Assembly: GCA_037441225.1 (NCBI GenBank)
Contig: JBBISU010000017.1
Location: forward strand, 1-58,746
Direction of reading: 5' to 3'
Length of the DNA: 58,746 nucleotides
DNA from: JBBFMJ01 sp037441225
GTDB lineage: Bacteria; Acidobacteriota; Thermoanaerobaculia; UBA2201
Below the pieces are notes generated by a model, which saw nothing but the letters and a program-made list of their open reading frames with translations, did no database searches and had not been told where the DNA came from. A program made the translations under genes and the position numbers. Of the stretch, positions 1-9,500 are shown piece by piece. How positions within the stretch are numbered: the stretch's first letter is position 1; every line of letters starts with the position of its first letter.

Positions 1-183
1 TTTCATCGCATTAATATAACATAATTTTATTTAAAAGTCAAGCCATCAAAATTAATAATTATTGTTAAAATAACCATTTTTTCAATCTCTAAAAACACTT
101 TTAAAGCAAATAACTGTTATAAAGATAATAATTTTAATTTTTTTAACCTATTTTCAAAAACTCCCCCTTTATCTTTGTGGACA

Positions 184-950
184 TCATCTTTCTGCTATTA
201 CTAACATTTCATAATCTTCTGTTGTCAATTTATCATTTCTGGAAAAAGCTCCAAGTTTAGCACCAAAAATATCAATTTTTTCAAACCCAAGTTGTTTAAG
301 CAGCCATTTTATTTCGCAAGGCAAGTAATACCTTTCATTACATTCAATCTCCTTTTCTACACCACTATCATCAACAACTTTAATGACATTGTAATCTCTG
401 AATGTCATTAGGTCAAAATGATTGGTCAAGTAAGTTGCACTGCCTTCAATTTCCTCTTTTGTATGAAAATCTTTAATTAAGTGGAATAAAGGGTATAATC
501 CGTTTAGTGTAGTAAATATGAATTTTGAATTATCCTTTAAAGAATTAGAAACACTTTTTAGAATTTCAAAATTTTCCTCATCTGTTTCCATTAATGGAAA
601 TCCACCCTCACAAAGCATAATTGCAACATCAAATTCTTTATTGAATGGCAAATTCCTTGCATCAAGAATTATAAAATCTATAATCAAATTATTTTTTGCT
701 GATTTTTCTTTTGCTCTTGCAATTTGGCTTTCTGACAAATCAATCCCTACAACTTTGTAGCCCCTTTTGGTAAGCTCAATAGAATGCCTTCCTGTACCAC
801 ATCCAACATCTAAAATTCTTAATGACTTACTATAATTAAGTTCTTTTTCTATAAAATCGCATTCGCCAACTGTCCCCTGAACAAAACATTCTTTGTCATA
901 TTTTTCACCATAGTTTTCAAATAATATTTCATACCATTTTTTTTATTCAT
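184..950 (-). CDS. Class I SAM-dependent methyltransferase, probable 1-nt frameshift near start
   Basis: A small SAM-dependent methyltransferase of the Methyltransf_11/25 type; substrate unknown. Reading upstream of the first TTG (738) in the same frame gives WYEILFENYGEKYDKE and then the SAM-binding motif ILDVGCGTGRHSIEL, followed by GIDLSESQI (acidic end of beta 2). This is the normal N-terminus of the family, so the gene is longer than a start at 738 implies. The only good start, ATG at 950 behind a GAGGAAAG ribosome site, is in another frame. The two frames meet at a run of eight A (T run 937-944); nine A would join them as MNKKKWYEILFENYG and give about 255 residues. This may be an assembly error, a true mutation or polymerase slippage. 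The gene stands alone, with no partner to suggest a substrate. Confidence 0.72.
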
Positions 951-1038
951 TTCTTTCCTCTTCTATTATTTATTATAACACTGATTTTTATTATACCTGT
1001 ATGTAATTAAAAGTGAAATAAATAATTTTAGAAAATTT

Positions 1039-3054
1039 TTAAGTTCTTAGATTTAAAAATATTGAATAAATTTTTATTATTATGAATATTAATAATGTAA
1101 TGTATATTCCTAAAAGGGGAGCAAGGATTGTTCCAGTTATGAGGGCACCGACGGATGCACCTAAATGATCCTGTGCTTCAACATTAGAAGCTGCTCTTTT
1201 GTCTCCACCTTTTAAAATACCAATAAATGTAAAGGGAAGCCCTGATATAATTCCACCTAAAAGGAAAAAGATATAGAAAAGAAGAGTAGGAAAAGAGTTT
1301 AAAAATAACAAAAAAAATAAATAAACTATAAAAATTATCTCTATTAAAAATATTTTTACATTTTTTTTGAAAAAATATCTGGCTATGGGCGCAGAGATTG
1401 AAAGTCCAAGCATAAAAAGGGATGTAAGAAGACCTACATAAGAATAAAATATTCCATTTTTGACTTGAAAAGCAAAACTTAAAATTAAGTATATACCAAT
1501 ACCTATAAAGCCATTTGAAAAGACAGGAAAGTAAATTTTTAAATTTTTTTTAAGATAAATTAATGGAAAAATAATAAGAATAATAATTAAATATTTTGGC
1601 AAGGAAAGAATTTTATAAAAAAGAAAGTCCTTTTCTATTTTGCTTTTTATCTTTAAAATTTGAAGAAAATAAAAGGGTTTATGATCATAGTTTTTTAAAA
1701 TTTTTTCTTTTTTTAATTTCTCTTCCAAATATCTTATCTTTTCTTTTTTGAAAAAATAATTTAATATAGAGGGAGAAAAACCATTAATTCCTTCAAATAA
1801 TTTTTTTCTTTCCTCAATTTCTTTTTCAACATCAAAACTTTTAAAAGAAGAAATAAAGAAGGGATCCTGAGAAATCCCTAATTTGACAAAAGGAAATGCA
1901 CTTTTTAAAGAATTATAAATTGAAGAAGAGTAAATTTCCATCTCTTTTCCCCAATAATCAGATGGAAGGTTTATATATAATAAAAAGTAGCCATCAATTT
2001 TCAAGGAATTTTTGACACATTTAAAAAAATCAACTGTTAAAAGGCGGCTTGAAAGGAGAGAATCTGGTGGCTTTATATCCATTATAATTAAATCAAATTT
2101 TTCTTTTGTCTTTTTTAAAAATTCTCTTATATCTTTTTTTACATAAAATTTTTCCAGATCCTTAAATTGTTTTATCAAAAAAGGATCCGGTTCAATTATT
2201 TTTACATTTTTTATTTTCAAATCATCTAATTGTTTTTCATTTCCCATTGGAAAGCCATAGATTAATAAATCATTTAAACTTTCAGGTAATAAAAAAAATG
2301 GATAATACCTTAAATTTATTTCACCAACTGAAGGAAACTGGCTTGAAAACCTTCCATTTAGATAAATACATTTCACATCTTTAAGTGATGTTATAATTAT
2401 ATTTTGATAAGGGCTCTGGACCTCTTTTTCAACAGCACCTAAAAGTCCTATACTTTTATATCTTATATAATTAAAATCTTTTTCAAAAAATAAAATAAAA
2501 AGGGGTATTATGGCAAAATATTTTAATTTTTTAATTGAAAATAATAAAATTAAAAAAGATAAAAATAAAATTCCTAAATAAGGTGAGAAAAATTTTAAAA
2601 GAAAAAAAGTTAAAAAAAACCCTGAAAAAAAAGAACCAAGGGATTCAAAGAAAAATAACTTTGGCAAATCCTTTTGAAATAATATTGATAAAGGAAATAA
2701 AAAACCAATGTAAAAACCAATAAAGAAGGATAAGCCAAAGGAAGAAAAAAAGGATCTCATAAATATTGGCTCACTTCCCAGAGGAATTGGAAATAAATAA
2801 TTTATTAAATATACAAAAAAATAGTTTAAAAAGGAAAAGAAAGGGAAAAAAGAAAAGAAAAAAAGAAAGCTTTTCTCATTACCTTTATAATATTTTCCAT
2901 AAAGGGCACCAAAAAAAATTCCCAAAAACCAGAAAAAGAAAAAGAAGCCAAAGGTGAGTTCATTTCCTCCACCTAAAAAAATTGTTTCCCTTAAAAAATA
3001 TGTCTGAATAAAGATTGAAGAAAAGCCATATAAGAAAAAATAAAAATTTTTCAA
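1039..3054 (-). CDS. Membrane-fused spermidine-synthase-like protein
   Basis: 671 residues in three parts: a block of hydrophobic helices (about 1-200), a soluble Rossmann-type domain (about 205-440) and a second helical block (about 480-671). The soluble domain follows the spermidine synthase fold, with a glycine-poor nucleotide loop (LIYGFPMGNEKQ), an acidic strand end (IIEPDP) and FDLIIMDIKPPDS at the place of the catalytic region. The usual GGGDG loop is not kept, so aminopropyl transfer is uncertain. It resembles the bacterial 'fused' spermidine synthases with MFS-like membrane parts. Its start overlaps the stop of the upstream deacetylase by 4 nt (ATGA), so the two are translationally coupled at the end of the dcw operon. 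Confidence 0.7.
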   Translation of the reverse strand: MKNFYFFLYGFSSIFIQTYFLRETIFLGGGNELTFGFFFFFWFLGIFFGALYGKYYKGNEKSFLFFFSFFPFFSFLNYFFVYLINYLFPIPLGSEPIFMRSFFSSFGLSFFIGFYIGFLFPLSILFQKDLPKLFFFESLGSFFSGFFLTFFLLKFFSPYLGILFLSFLILLFSIKKLKYFAIIPLFILFFEKDFNYIRYKSIGLLGAVEKEVQSPYQNIIITSLKDVKCIYLNGRFSSQFPSVGEINLRYYPFFLLPESLNDLLIYGFPMGNEKQLDDLKIKNVKIIEPDPFLIKQFKDLEKFYVKKDIREFLKKTKEKFDLIIMDIKPPDSLLSSRLLTVDFFKCVKNSLKIDGYFLLYINLPSDYWGKEMEIYSSSIYNSLKSAFPFVKLGISQDPFFISSFKSFDVEKEIEERKKLFEGINGFSPSILNYFFKKEKIRYLEEKLKKEKILKNYDHKPFYFLQILKIKSKIEKDFLFYKILSLPKYLIIILIIFPLIYLKKNLKIYFPVFSNGFIGIGIYLILSFAFQVKNGIFYSYVGLLTSLFMLGLSISAPIARYFFKKNVKIFLIEIIFIVYLFFLLFLNSFPTLLFYIFFLLGGIISGLPFTFIGILKGGDKRAASNVEAQDHLGASVGALITGTILAPLLGIYITLLIFIIIKIYSIFLNLRT

Positions 3055-3980
3055 GTGCTTTGAATTTTTTCTATTAGTTTTAATCCCAATCTTTTTATAA
3101 CCTCTGGATTGTATCCCCCTTCTAAAATAAATACTACCCTATTGTTAAATTTTTCTTTTGCAAATTTTAATGTTTCATCAAATAGTTCTTCAAAGGTTTT
3201 ATCAGATAACCTCAAATTTGGAACAAGGGGATCCTCCTTATGTGAATCAAAGCCACAGGAGACAATACAAAATTCTGGATTATAACTATCAAGGGCAGGT
3301 ATTAATTTTTCTTTAAAAATTCTTAAATACTCTTCATCATCTACTTCTGGAAAAAGAGGAAAATTTAGCGTATAGCCCTCGCCTTCTCCTTTACCTCTTT
3401 CTTCTATAAAACCTGTCCCCGGATAAGTAATTAATGGATGTCCATGCATACTTGTATAAAAAACCTTTGATGTCTCATAAAATATCTCTTGTGTCCCATT
3501 TCCATGATGGGCATCCCAGTCAATTATAGCAATTCTTTTCAAGTTCCATTCTTCCAATAAATATTTTGCAGCAATTGAAACATTATTAAAATAGCAAAAG
3601 CCCATTGCTTGGGCTTTCCTTGCATGGTGTCCAGGAGGTCTTAAAATTGAAAAGGTTGGTTTCCCTTTTCCTCTCATTATAATTTCACAAGCAAGAACAG
3701 CTCCTTCTGCAGATAAAACAGCTGCTTTGTAAGTATCCTTTGATAAAGGGCAATCTGTTGTATGTAAATAACTATTTCTCTTGGAAGCAACTTTAAATTC
3801 TTCAATATAATCCTTTGTATGAACCTTTTCCAAATAATTTTCTTCTTCCTTTGGTTCAATAATCTTCACATAATCCAGTTTTTCCAGTTCTTCAACTAAG
3901 GGGATAATCCTTTCTTTTCTTTCAGGATGAAAAATCCCAGTATTATGGAGAAGACAATCCTTATGAAAGATTACAAACAT
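3051..3980 (-). CDS. Histone deacetylase-family amidohydrolase (AcuC/acetylpolyamine type)
   Basis: 309 residues, the full length of a zinc-dependent deacetylase. The active-site elements are present in order: RPPGHHA (paired catalytic His), DWDAHHGNGTQEIFY (zinc Asp and His), GFDSHKEDPL (second zinc Asp) and EGGY (transition-state Tyr). Bacterial members remove acetyl groups from proteins, acetylpolyamines or small molecules; the substrate cannot be told from sequence. The gene begins only 8 nt after the ftsZ stop and overlaps a spermidine-synthase-like gene by 4 nt. That pairing makes an acetylated polyamine a reasonable guess, but it is an inference from context. Confidence 0.88.
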   Translation of the reverse strand: MFVIFHKDCLLHNTGIFHPERKERIIPLVEELEKLDYVKIIEPKEEENYLEKVHTKDYIEEFKVASKRNSYLHTTDCPLSKDTYKAAVLSAEGAVLACEIIMRGKGKPTFSILRPPGHHARKAQAMGFCYFNNVSIAAKYLLEEWNLKRIAIIDWDAHHGNGTQEIFYETSKVFYTSMHGHPLITYPGTGFIEERGKGEGEGYTLNFPLFPEVDDEEYLRIFKEKLIPALDSYNPEFCIVSCGFDSHKEDPLVPNLRLSDKTFEELFDETLKFAKEKFNNRVVFILEGGYNPEVIKRLGLKLIEKIQST

Positions 3981-3988
3981 AAATAAAA

Positions 3989-5188
3989 TTAATCTTTTTT
4001 AAGTCTCCAATAAGCTGCTTTATTTTTATCTTCCTTATTTTCCCCTGAAAATTCCAAAAAATCAGGAGTAGGTTCCTTTGAAAAAGCATAAGGAGTAGTT
4101 GTTTTTGGTTCGGAAGGGGTTTTTTGGAAGAAAGTTTCTTTGCTTTTTTGGATTACTGCTGCAGGTTTCACCTCAAAGCCAGTTGCAAAGATTATCACTC
4201 TCACTGCATTTTCAGGCATATTTTCATCATAGTAAATTCCAAAGTTAATCTCAGCTGGTTTGCCCCCTTTATCAGATACCATCTCTGCAATTTTTCTTCC
4301 CATAGTATCAAAATCTTTAAATTTCGCATTTCTTGGATTACCTGTGAAGGAAAACAAGACATTAGATGCACCAGAAATAGAGGTTTCTTCTAAGAGAGGT
4401 GATGATATGGCTTTTTGAACTGCTTTCATTGCTGCATCATCTCCTTCTTCTGTGTCCATACCAATAATTGCTTTTCCTTTGTTTTTTAAAGCTGCTTGAA
4501 TATCAGCAAAATCAATATTCTTATAACCTGTATTATTTACTATTTGAGAAACACCTTGAACTGCATTTATTAGAATTTCATCAGCCAAATCAAAAGCTTT
4601 AGTATTATGAGTATTTTCATCAACCAACTTGGATAATTTTTCGTTTGGAATTAATATAAGAGAATCCACATACTCTCTGATTGTTTTTAAACCCTCTTCT
4701 GCTCTTTTTAACCTTTCAGTTCCTTCCCATTCAAAAGGTGTGATAATAAAGGCGAGGGTTAAAATATCCAGTTCTTTACAAAAAGAAGCCACTATACCTG
4801 TAGCACCTGAACCAGTTCCTCCTCCAAGACCTGCTGTCAAAAAAACCATTTTTGCATCTTTGAGTTCTTCTTTTATTTTATCCGCTGCATCAAGAGCTGC
4901 TTTTCTTGCAGCTTCCATATCGCCACCTGTTCCAAGTCCTTTCAATGTACTTCCAACAAGATGGATTTTTTTTGGAGAGCGATTTTTTTGAAGATCCTTA
5001 AGATCAGTATTGATTGAAACAAAATCAACTCCTCTTACTTCCTTTTCAATCATCCTGTTTACTGAGTTACAACCACATCCTCCTACTCCAACTGCTTTTA
5101 GTCTAACATTTGCTTCAGGGGGAAAGTCCAGCATAATACCTAATTCCTTTAAATCAACTTGTGTTTTTTCTTCATCTAAAATAATCAT
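3989..5188 (-). CDS. ftsZ: Cell division protein FtsZ
   Basis: The tubulin-like GTPase that forms the division ring. 399 residues with the tubulin signature LGGGTGSGA (about 121-129), the first G-loop GVGGCGCN (34-41) and the catalytic T7 loop NIDFADI. The G-loop has Cys where most FtsZ have Gly. The linker is short, about 40 residues. A peptide PDFLEFSG fits the conserved C-terminal motif that binds FtsA, and the protein ends in a basic tail. The start is ATG at 5188 behind AGGAGG. It is the last cell-division gene of the dcw cluster, 9 nt after ftsA. Confidence 0.97.
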   Translation of the reverse strand: MIILDEEKTQVDLKELGIMLDFPPEANVRLKAVGVGGCGCNSVNRMIEKEVRGVDFVSINTDLKDLQKNRSPKKIHLVGSTLKGLGTGGDMEAARKAALDAADKIKEELKDAKMVFLTAGLGGGTGSGATGIVASFCKELDILTLAFIITPFEWEGTERLKRAEEGLKTIREYVDSLILIPNEKLSKLVDENTHNTKAFDLADEILINAVQGVSQIVNNTGYKNIDFADIQAALKNKGKAIIGMDTEEGDDAAMKAVQKAISSPLLEETSISGASNVLFSFTGNPRNAKFKDFDTMGRKIAEMVSDKGGKPAEINFGIYYDENMPENAVRVIIFATGFEVKPAAVIQKSKETFFQKTPSEPKTTTPYAFSKEPTPDFLEFSGENKEDKNKAAYWRLKKD

Positions 5189-5197
5189 AAATACCTC

Positions 5198-6409
5198 CTA
5201 TTTTTTTTTAAATAAGCGAGAAAACACTCCTCGCTTTATTATGCATTCTTCAGGGAAATAGTGATAACCAAATTGTAAAAGCCCAACTGCTACAAGCCAG
5301 GCAGGATTTACTATCTCTTCTACAAGCCCTGTAATCTTTGTTGGTGTTGCAACCCTTACATTTGTGCCAAAAACCTCTTTAGCTACCAATTCTATTCCTG
5401 CCAATTTAGCACCTCCTCCTCCAATTACAACACCTCCTGGCATACTATTTAATAAATTATTTTGGTTTAAATTATTTTTTATGTCTTGAAATATTTCATA
5501 AACTCTTGCCCATACAACCTCTGCTATCAAGGATTTTCTAACAATTTTCTTTGTTCCTGAGGTTGCAACTTTCACTTCTACTCCTTCGTCCAATTCACTT
5601 TCAAGGTTTTTTTCTATTAGATTTATACTAAGTTTTAATCTTTCAGCATCTTCCTGATTTACATTTATTACTTCCATTAAATCTGAAGTTATGTGCTTTG
5701 ATGCAAAGGGCTGTATGAACAAATGTTTAATCCCGTTTCCTTTTAAAAGGATGTTTTGAGTTGTTTCATAACCAAGATCAATGTATAAAACCCCTGCTTC
5801 TCTTTCATTGGGAAGAACAGCTGTCTCTGCTGCTGCAAGGGGTTCAAAGATTGGTTTTGCAACTGTAATTCCAATTCCATTACAGACACTTATAATATTA
5901 TTTAAAACAACTTTAGGACAGACAATAGAATATGCCTCCAAGGATAATCTTGTGCCTTTTGCTCCTAAGGGGTTTTCATAAATTCCTTGATTGTCTACCA
6001 AAAACCTATAAGGTATTATATGCAATGATGTAAATTCTTTTGGGACATTTATCTGTCTTGCTTGGTCCATTGCTCTTTTTATATCTTCTTCAGAAGTTGT
6101 TCTGTGCTTTCCTTGTATTGGTGTATCCACAAAAACAGGGAAACCCTTGATAAGATTGGAGGAAACCCCAACAAAAGCTTTTACTATTTCTCTTCCTATC
6201 ATTACTTCAACTTCTGAAACTATTTCTTTTAAAGAGGTCTTTATTTTTTCTATATTTACTATGTTTCCAGCATTTGTTGAAGAAATATGTTTGCTTGTAT
6301 AACTTCTTCCAATAATTTCAAATTTTCCATCCTTTGATGTTTCTAATTTAGATGCTATTAACCTTAAATTGTTTGAACCTAAATCTATTGCAATTATTGT
6401 TAAAATCAT
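5198..6409 (-). CDS. ftsA: Cell division protein FtsA
   Basis: Actin-like ATPase that tethers FtsZ to the membrane. 403 residues with the phosphate-1 loop AIDLGSNNLRL near the N-terminus, an inserted 1C subdomain, the phosphate-2 segment VLYIDLGYETTQ and the adenosine-binding GGVVIGGGGAKL. The last residues, RGVFSRLFKKK, form the expected short amphipathic membrane helix. The ATG at 6409 overlaps the ftsQ stop by 4 nt (ATGA) and has a run of five G upstream as its ribosome site. Confidence 0.96.
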   Translation of the reverse strand: MILTIIAIDLGSNNLRLIASKLETSKDGKFEIIGRSYTSKHISSTNAGNIVNIEKIKTSLKEIVSEVEVMIGREIVKAFVGVSSNLIKGFPVFVDTPIQGKHRTTSEEDIKRAMDQARQINVPKEFTSLHIIPYRFLVDNQGIYENPLGAKGTRLSLEAYSIVCPKVVLNNIISVCNGIGITVAKPIFEPLAAAETAVLPNEREAGVLYIDLGYETTQNILLKGNGIKHLFIQPFASKHITSDLMEVINVNQEDAERLKLSINLIEKNLESELDEGVEVKVATSGTKKIVRKSLIAEVVWARVYEIFQDIKNNLNQNNLLNSMPGGVVIGGGGAKLAGIELVAKEVFGTNVRVATPTKITGLVEEIVNPAWLVAVGLLQFGYHYFPEECIIKRGVFSRLFKKK

Positions 6410-7077
6410 TTTTCCCCCCTATTTTCTGCAATAAATAATTTAGAATTTATCATTGATATTTTTTGCTTCTCAAAAAAGTTAGGACATTCTTTTAAAAAAC
6501 TTGAAACTTTATCTAAATTACTTAAACTTTCCTTTTCATATATTTCAATAAAATAGCCCTCTTTGCTTAAAAATTTGATGCAACCCTCTTCTTCATACTT
6601 TACTCCAATAAAATTTTCATAAATAAAATCATTTTTTTCAAGTATATCAGATAAATTTTCTAATTTTTCTTTAGAAATATCTCCTTCAATTATAAATTTT
6701 TCTTTTTCATCTGAACACCTTGGAAAAAGGAAACCATTTTTATATAAATCAAAGGAACCATATTCTGTAATATAAGTTCCTAATTCTTCTTTTATTTTAA
6801 ATTTTATTACCAATTTATCTGGGAGAATCTTTTGAAAAATTTCTACTTCAAGGAAAGGATAATTTTCTATATTTAAATCCTTCAAATTTAAAAATAAAAG
6901 ATTTTTTCCCTTCAATCCTTCAGAAAAAGATTTAATTTCCTTTTCCAGACAGGGATTTAAACCTTCACATTTTATTTCTTTCAAATTAAAGAAAGTAGAA
7001 TTTATAAAAGCACCACAAAAGAATAATAAAATAAAACCTAAGATTATTATTGGAAACTTATGTTTTGGTTTTGTCAT
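6406..7077 (-). CDS. ftsQ: Cell division protein FtsQ (POTRA domain)
   Basis: 223 residues: short basic N-terminus, one transmembrane helix (about 8-27), then a POTRA domain (FNLKEIKCEGLN onwards) and a divergent beta domain. The topology and the position between murC and ftsA identify it as FtsQ, which bridges early and late divisome proteins. Sequence similarity alone would be weak. The start (ATG 7077) lies inside the murC end, with GGAGGT 5 nt upstream; the 20-nt overlap implies coupled translation. ddl and murB, often found just before ftsQ, are absent here. Confidence 0.85.
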   Translation of the reverse strand: MTKPKHKFPIIILGFILLFFCGAFINSTFFNLKEIKCEGLNPCLEKEIKSFSEGLKGKNLLFLNLKDLNIENYPFLEVEIFQKILPDKLVIKFKIKEELGTYITEYGSFDLYKNGFLFPRCSDEKEKFIIEGDISKEKLENLSDILEKNDFIYENFIGVKYEEEGCIKFLSKEGYFIEIYEKESLSNLDKVSSFLKECPNFFEKQKISMINSKLFIAENRGEK

Positions 7078-8446
7078 ATTTACCTCCTACTAATTTGTTT
7101 GCAAAAAGGGAAATATCCCCTGCTCCCATAAAAATTAAGACATAATTATCATTTATATTTTTTAATATAAATTCTTTCAAAATTTCAAAATTTTCAAAAT
7201 AATAACAATTTTTCTTTCCCAACTTCTTTAATTCTTCAACTATTAAATTTCCTGAAACCCCTTTTATCTCCTTTTCCCTTGCGCCATAAATCTTATTTAT
7301 AATTATAAAATCACCCCTCTTTAAAGAATTGGCAAATTCTTTTTTAAAATGGAGAGTTCTTGAATAAAGGTGGGGCTGGAAAACAACCATTAATTTTTTT
7401 GAAGGGAAGGCAATCTTTAAACCTTTTAATGTCTCTCTTATCTCAGCTGGATGATGGGCATAATCATCAATGACTGGAGAATTATTAATATAGCCAATTA
7501 AATCCATCCTTCTGGAAACACCAGGAAATGTATTAATTGCTTTTATGATTTCCTTTAAATCATAGCCCAATTCAAGACAAAGGAGGATTGCTCCTAAGGA
7601 ATTTTGAACATTATGTTTTCCATATAAAGGTATAAAAGCTTTATGTTTTTTCCCTTTATAATATAAATCAAAAGCCATTCCATTTTCTTTCCCTTCTATA
7701 TTTTCTGCCCAAAGATTTGCTTTTTTATTAAATCCATAAGTTAAAAAGGGCCTTTCTATCTTTTTTGCAATTTTCCTTTGCTCTTTATCTTCATTGTATA
7801 AAATTAAGGAACCATAGAAAGGAACTTTTTGAGCAAAATTATAAAAAGCATTACATATACTTTCAAAGTCCCCATAGGTATCAAGGTGGTCTTCATCTAT
7901 TGTTGTAAAGAGTGCAATATCAGGAATTAACTGGAGGAAAGATCTATCATATTCATCTGCTTCCACAACAAAATAAGGACTTGCCCCAAGGCGAGCATGG
8001 CTCTTAAAGCTTTTAACTCTTCCGCCAACTATAATTGTAGGGTCTGCACCCATTTTTGTTAATATATAACCTATAAGGGAAGTAGTTGTGGTTTTCCCAT
8101 GGGTTCCAGCAATACAAATTGAAAAACCTAATCTTACCATTTGTGCTAATAGTTCTGCTCTTAAAATAACTGGAATTTTTTCTTCCTTTGCTCTTTTTAA
8201 TTCTGGATGGTTTTTTTGAATTGCAGAAGAAAAGACGACTGCATCTTTCTTTTCAATATGTTTGATATTATGCCCAATTTGAACTGGTATTCCCAAATTC
8301 TTTAAATGTTCAATATTAGAAGAAGGGTTCATATCACAGCCATCAACTTCAAAGCCCAATTTAAAAAGAATCTCTGCCATCCCACACATTCCACTCCCAC
8401 CTATTCCCATAAAATGTATCTTTTTAAACTTTTTAAAATGCATCAT
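7058..8446 (-). CDS. murC: UDP-N-acetylmuramate--L-alanine ligase MurC
   Basis: Adds L-Ala to UDP-MurNAc, the first step of the peptide stem. 462 residues. An N-terminal Rossmann domain (HFMGIGGSGMCG) is followed by the central ATPase with the P-loop GTHGKTTTTS (about 114-123), EADEYDRSF, and the C-terminal ligase domain with DDYAHHP. All are MurC hallmarks, notably the GIGGSGM start and DDYAHHPxE. The two ATG codons at 8446 follow a strong GGAGGGGGG site that lies within the end of murG (14-nt overlap). Confidence 0.97.
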   Translation of the reverse strand: MMHFKKFKKIHFMGIGGSGMCGMAEILFKLGFEVDGCDMNPSSNIEHLKNLGIPVQIGHNIKHIEKKDAVVFSSAIQKNHPELKRAKEEKIPVILRAELLAQMVRLGFSICIAGTHGKTTTTSLIGYILTKMGADPTIIVGGRVKSFKSHARLGASPYFVVEADEYDRSFLQLIPDIALFTTIDEDHLDTYGDFESICNAFYNFAQKVPFYGSLILYNEDKEQRKIAKKIERPFLTYGFNKKANLWAENIEGKENGMAFDLYYKGKKHKAFIPLYGKHNVQNSLGAILLCLELGYDLKEIIKAINTFPGVSRRMDLIGYINNSPVIDDYAHHPAEIRETLKGLKIAFPSKKLMVVFQPHLYSRTLHFKKEFANSLKRGDFIIINKIYGAREKEIKGVSGNLIVEELKKLGKKNCYYFENFEILKEFILKNINDNYVLIFMGAGDISLFANKLVGGKYDKTKT

Positions 8447-9500
8447 TCCCCCCCTCCAAAGTTTTAAGTAAGCTTTCTTTTATAATCTTTAAACCATCTC
8501 TATTTTCTTTTTCCTTTGCCTTCTTACCCATTTCAATTGTAATTTCTGGTTTTTTTATTATCTCTTCTAATAATTCAATTAAATTTTCAGAGGTCTCTTC
8601 ATTTTCTTCAATCAAAAAAGAAGCCCCTGAATCACTTAAAAACTTTGCATTATAAAACTGATGATTATCAGTTGCACCTTTAAAAGGTATAAATATTGCA
8701 CATCTCCCACTGGAAATTACCTCTGAAACTGTTAAGGCACCTGCCCTGCAAATTATAATATCTGCATCCTTATAATAAATCCAAGGTTTATCTGTAAAAT
8801 CAAAAATTTCGTACTCTATACCAAAACCATTGTATTTTTCCTTTAATTTATAAAAATTTTCTGGCCTAACTTGATGGATTATCTTAATTGGCTTTCCTTT
8901 TAAATTTGGAAGAACCTTTAAAATTGTTTCATCTAAAAAATTTGATCCCTGACTTCCACCAATAATAAAAATATTTAATGGAAAAGAAACCTCCTTTTTA
9001 AGTTCAATTTCATAAAATTCCTTCCTTAAAGGATTTCCTGTAAAAACTTTTTTCCCTTCTAATTTTATTTCAGGAAAGCCAATAAAAATTTTTTCTGCCT
9101 TTTTTGAAAAATATTTTGTTACAAAACCTGGAATTGAATTTTGTTCCTGCAAAAAATATTTTTTCTTTAAAAATTTTGCCCAAAAAAGAATAGGAAAACT
9201 TACATAACCGCCAAAAGCAAAAATAATTGAGGGCTTAAATTTCAGAATATAAAAAAATGAAAGGACTAAAGAAAAGAATAAATTTGGCAACCTAACTGCT
9301 TTCTTTAAAAAAGATATGCCAGATAAACCCTTTATAGGTATCGTTTTATAATAAATATTTTCTTTTTTAAAAATTTTTTTCTCCATTCCATATTTTCCAG
9401 TTATAAACAAATAAGGAAAATCTATTTCTCTTGCAACTGAGATTGCAGGGAAAATATGCCCACCAGTTCCGCCTGTCACAAAAAATATTTTATATTTCAT
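8433..9500 (-). CDS. murG: UDP-GlcNAc:lipid I N-acetylglucosaminyltransferase MurG
   Basis: Makes lipid II from lipid I at the inner membrane face. 355 residues of GT-B fold. The N-terminal loop TGGTGGHIFPA is the MurG signature. The C-terminal donor-site half has IIGGSQGSNFLD, ICRAGALTVSE and PFKGATDNHQ. It overlaps ftsW by 11 nt and murC by 14 nt, inside the continuous dcw operon. Confidence 0.96.
   Translation of the reverse strand: MKYKIFFVTGGTGGHIFPAISVAREIDFPYLFITGKYGMEKKIFKKENIYYKTIPIKGLSGISFLKKAVRLPNLFFSLVLSFFYILKFKPSIIFAFGGYVSFPILFWAKFLKKKYFLQEQNSIPGFVTKYFSKKAEKIFIGFPEIKLEGKKVFTGNPLRKEFYEIELKKEVSFPLNIFIIGGSQGSNFLDETILKVLPNLKGKPIKIIHQVRPENFYKLKEKYNGFGIEYEIFDFTDKPWIYYKDADIIICRAGALTVSEVISSGRCAIFIPFKGATDNHQFYNAKFLSDSGASFLIEENEETSENLIELLEEIIKKPEITIEMGKKAKEKENRDGLKIIKESLLKTLEGGNDAF

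Noticed and set aside
4629..4991. Plus-strand open frame of 120 codons within ftsZ
   Set aside because: Antisense shadow of a clearly conserved gene; no family features or ribosome site.
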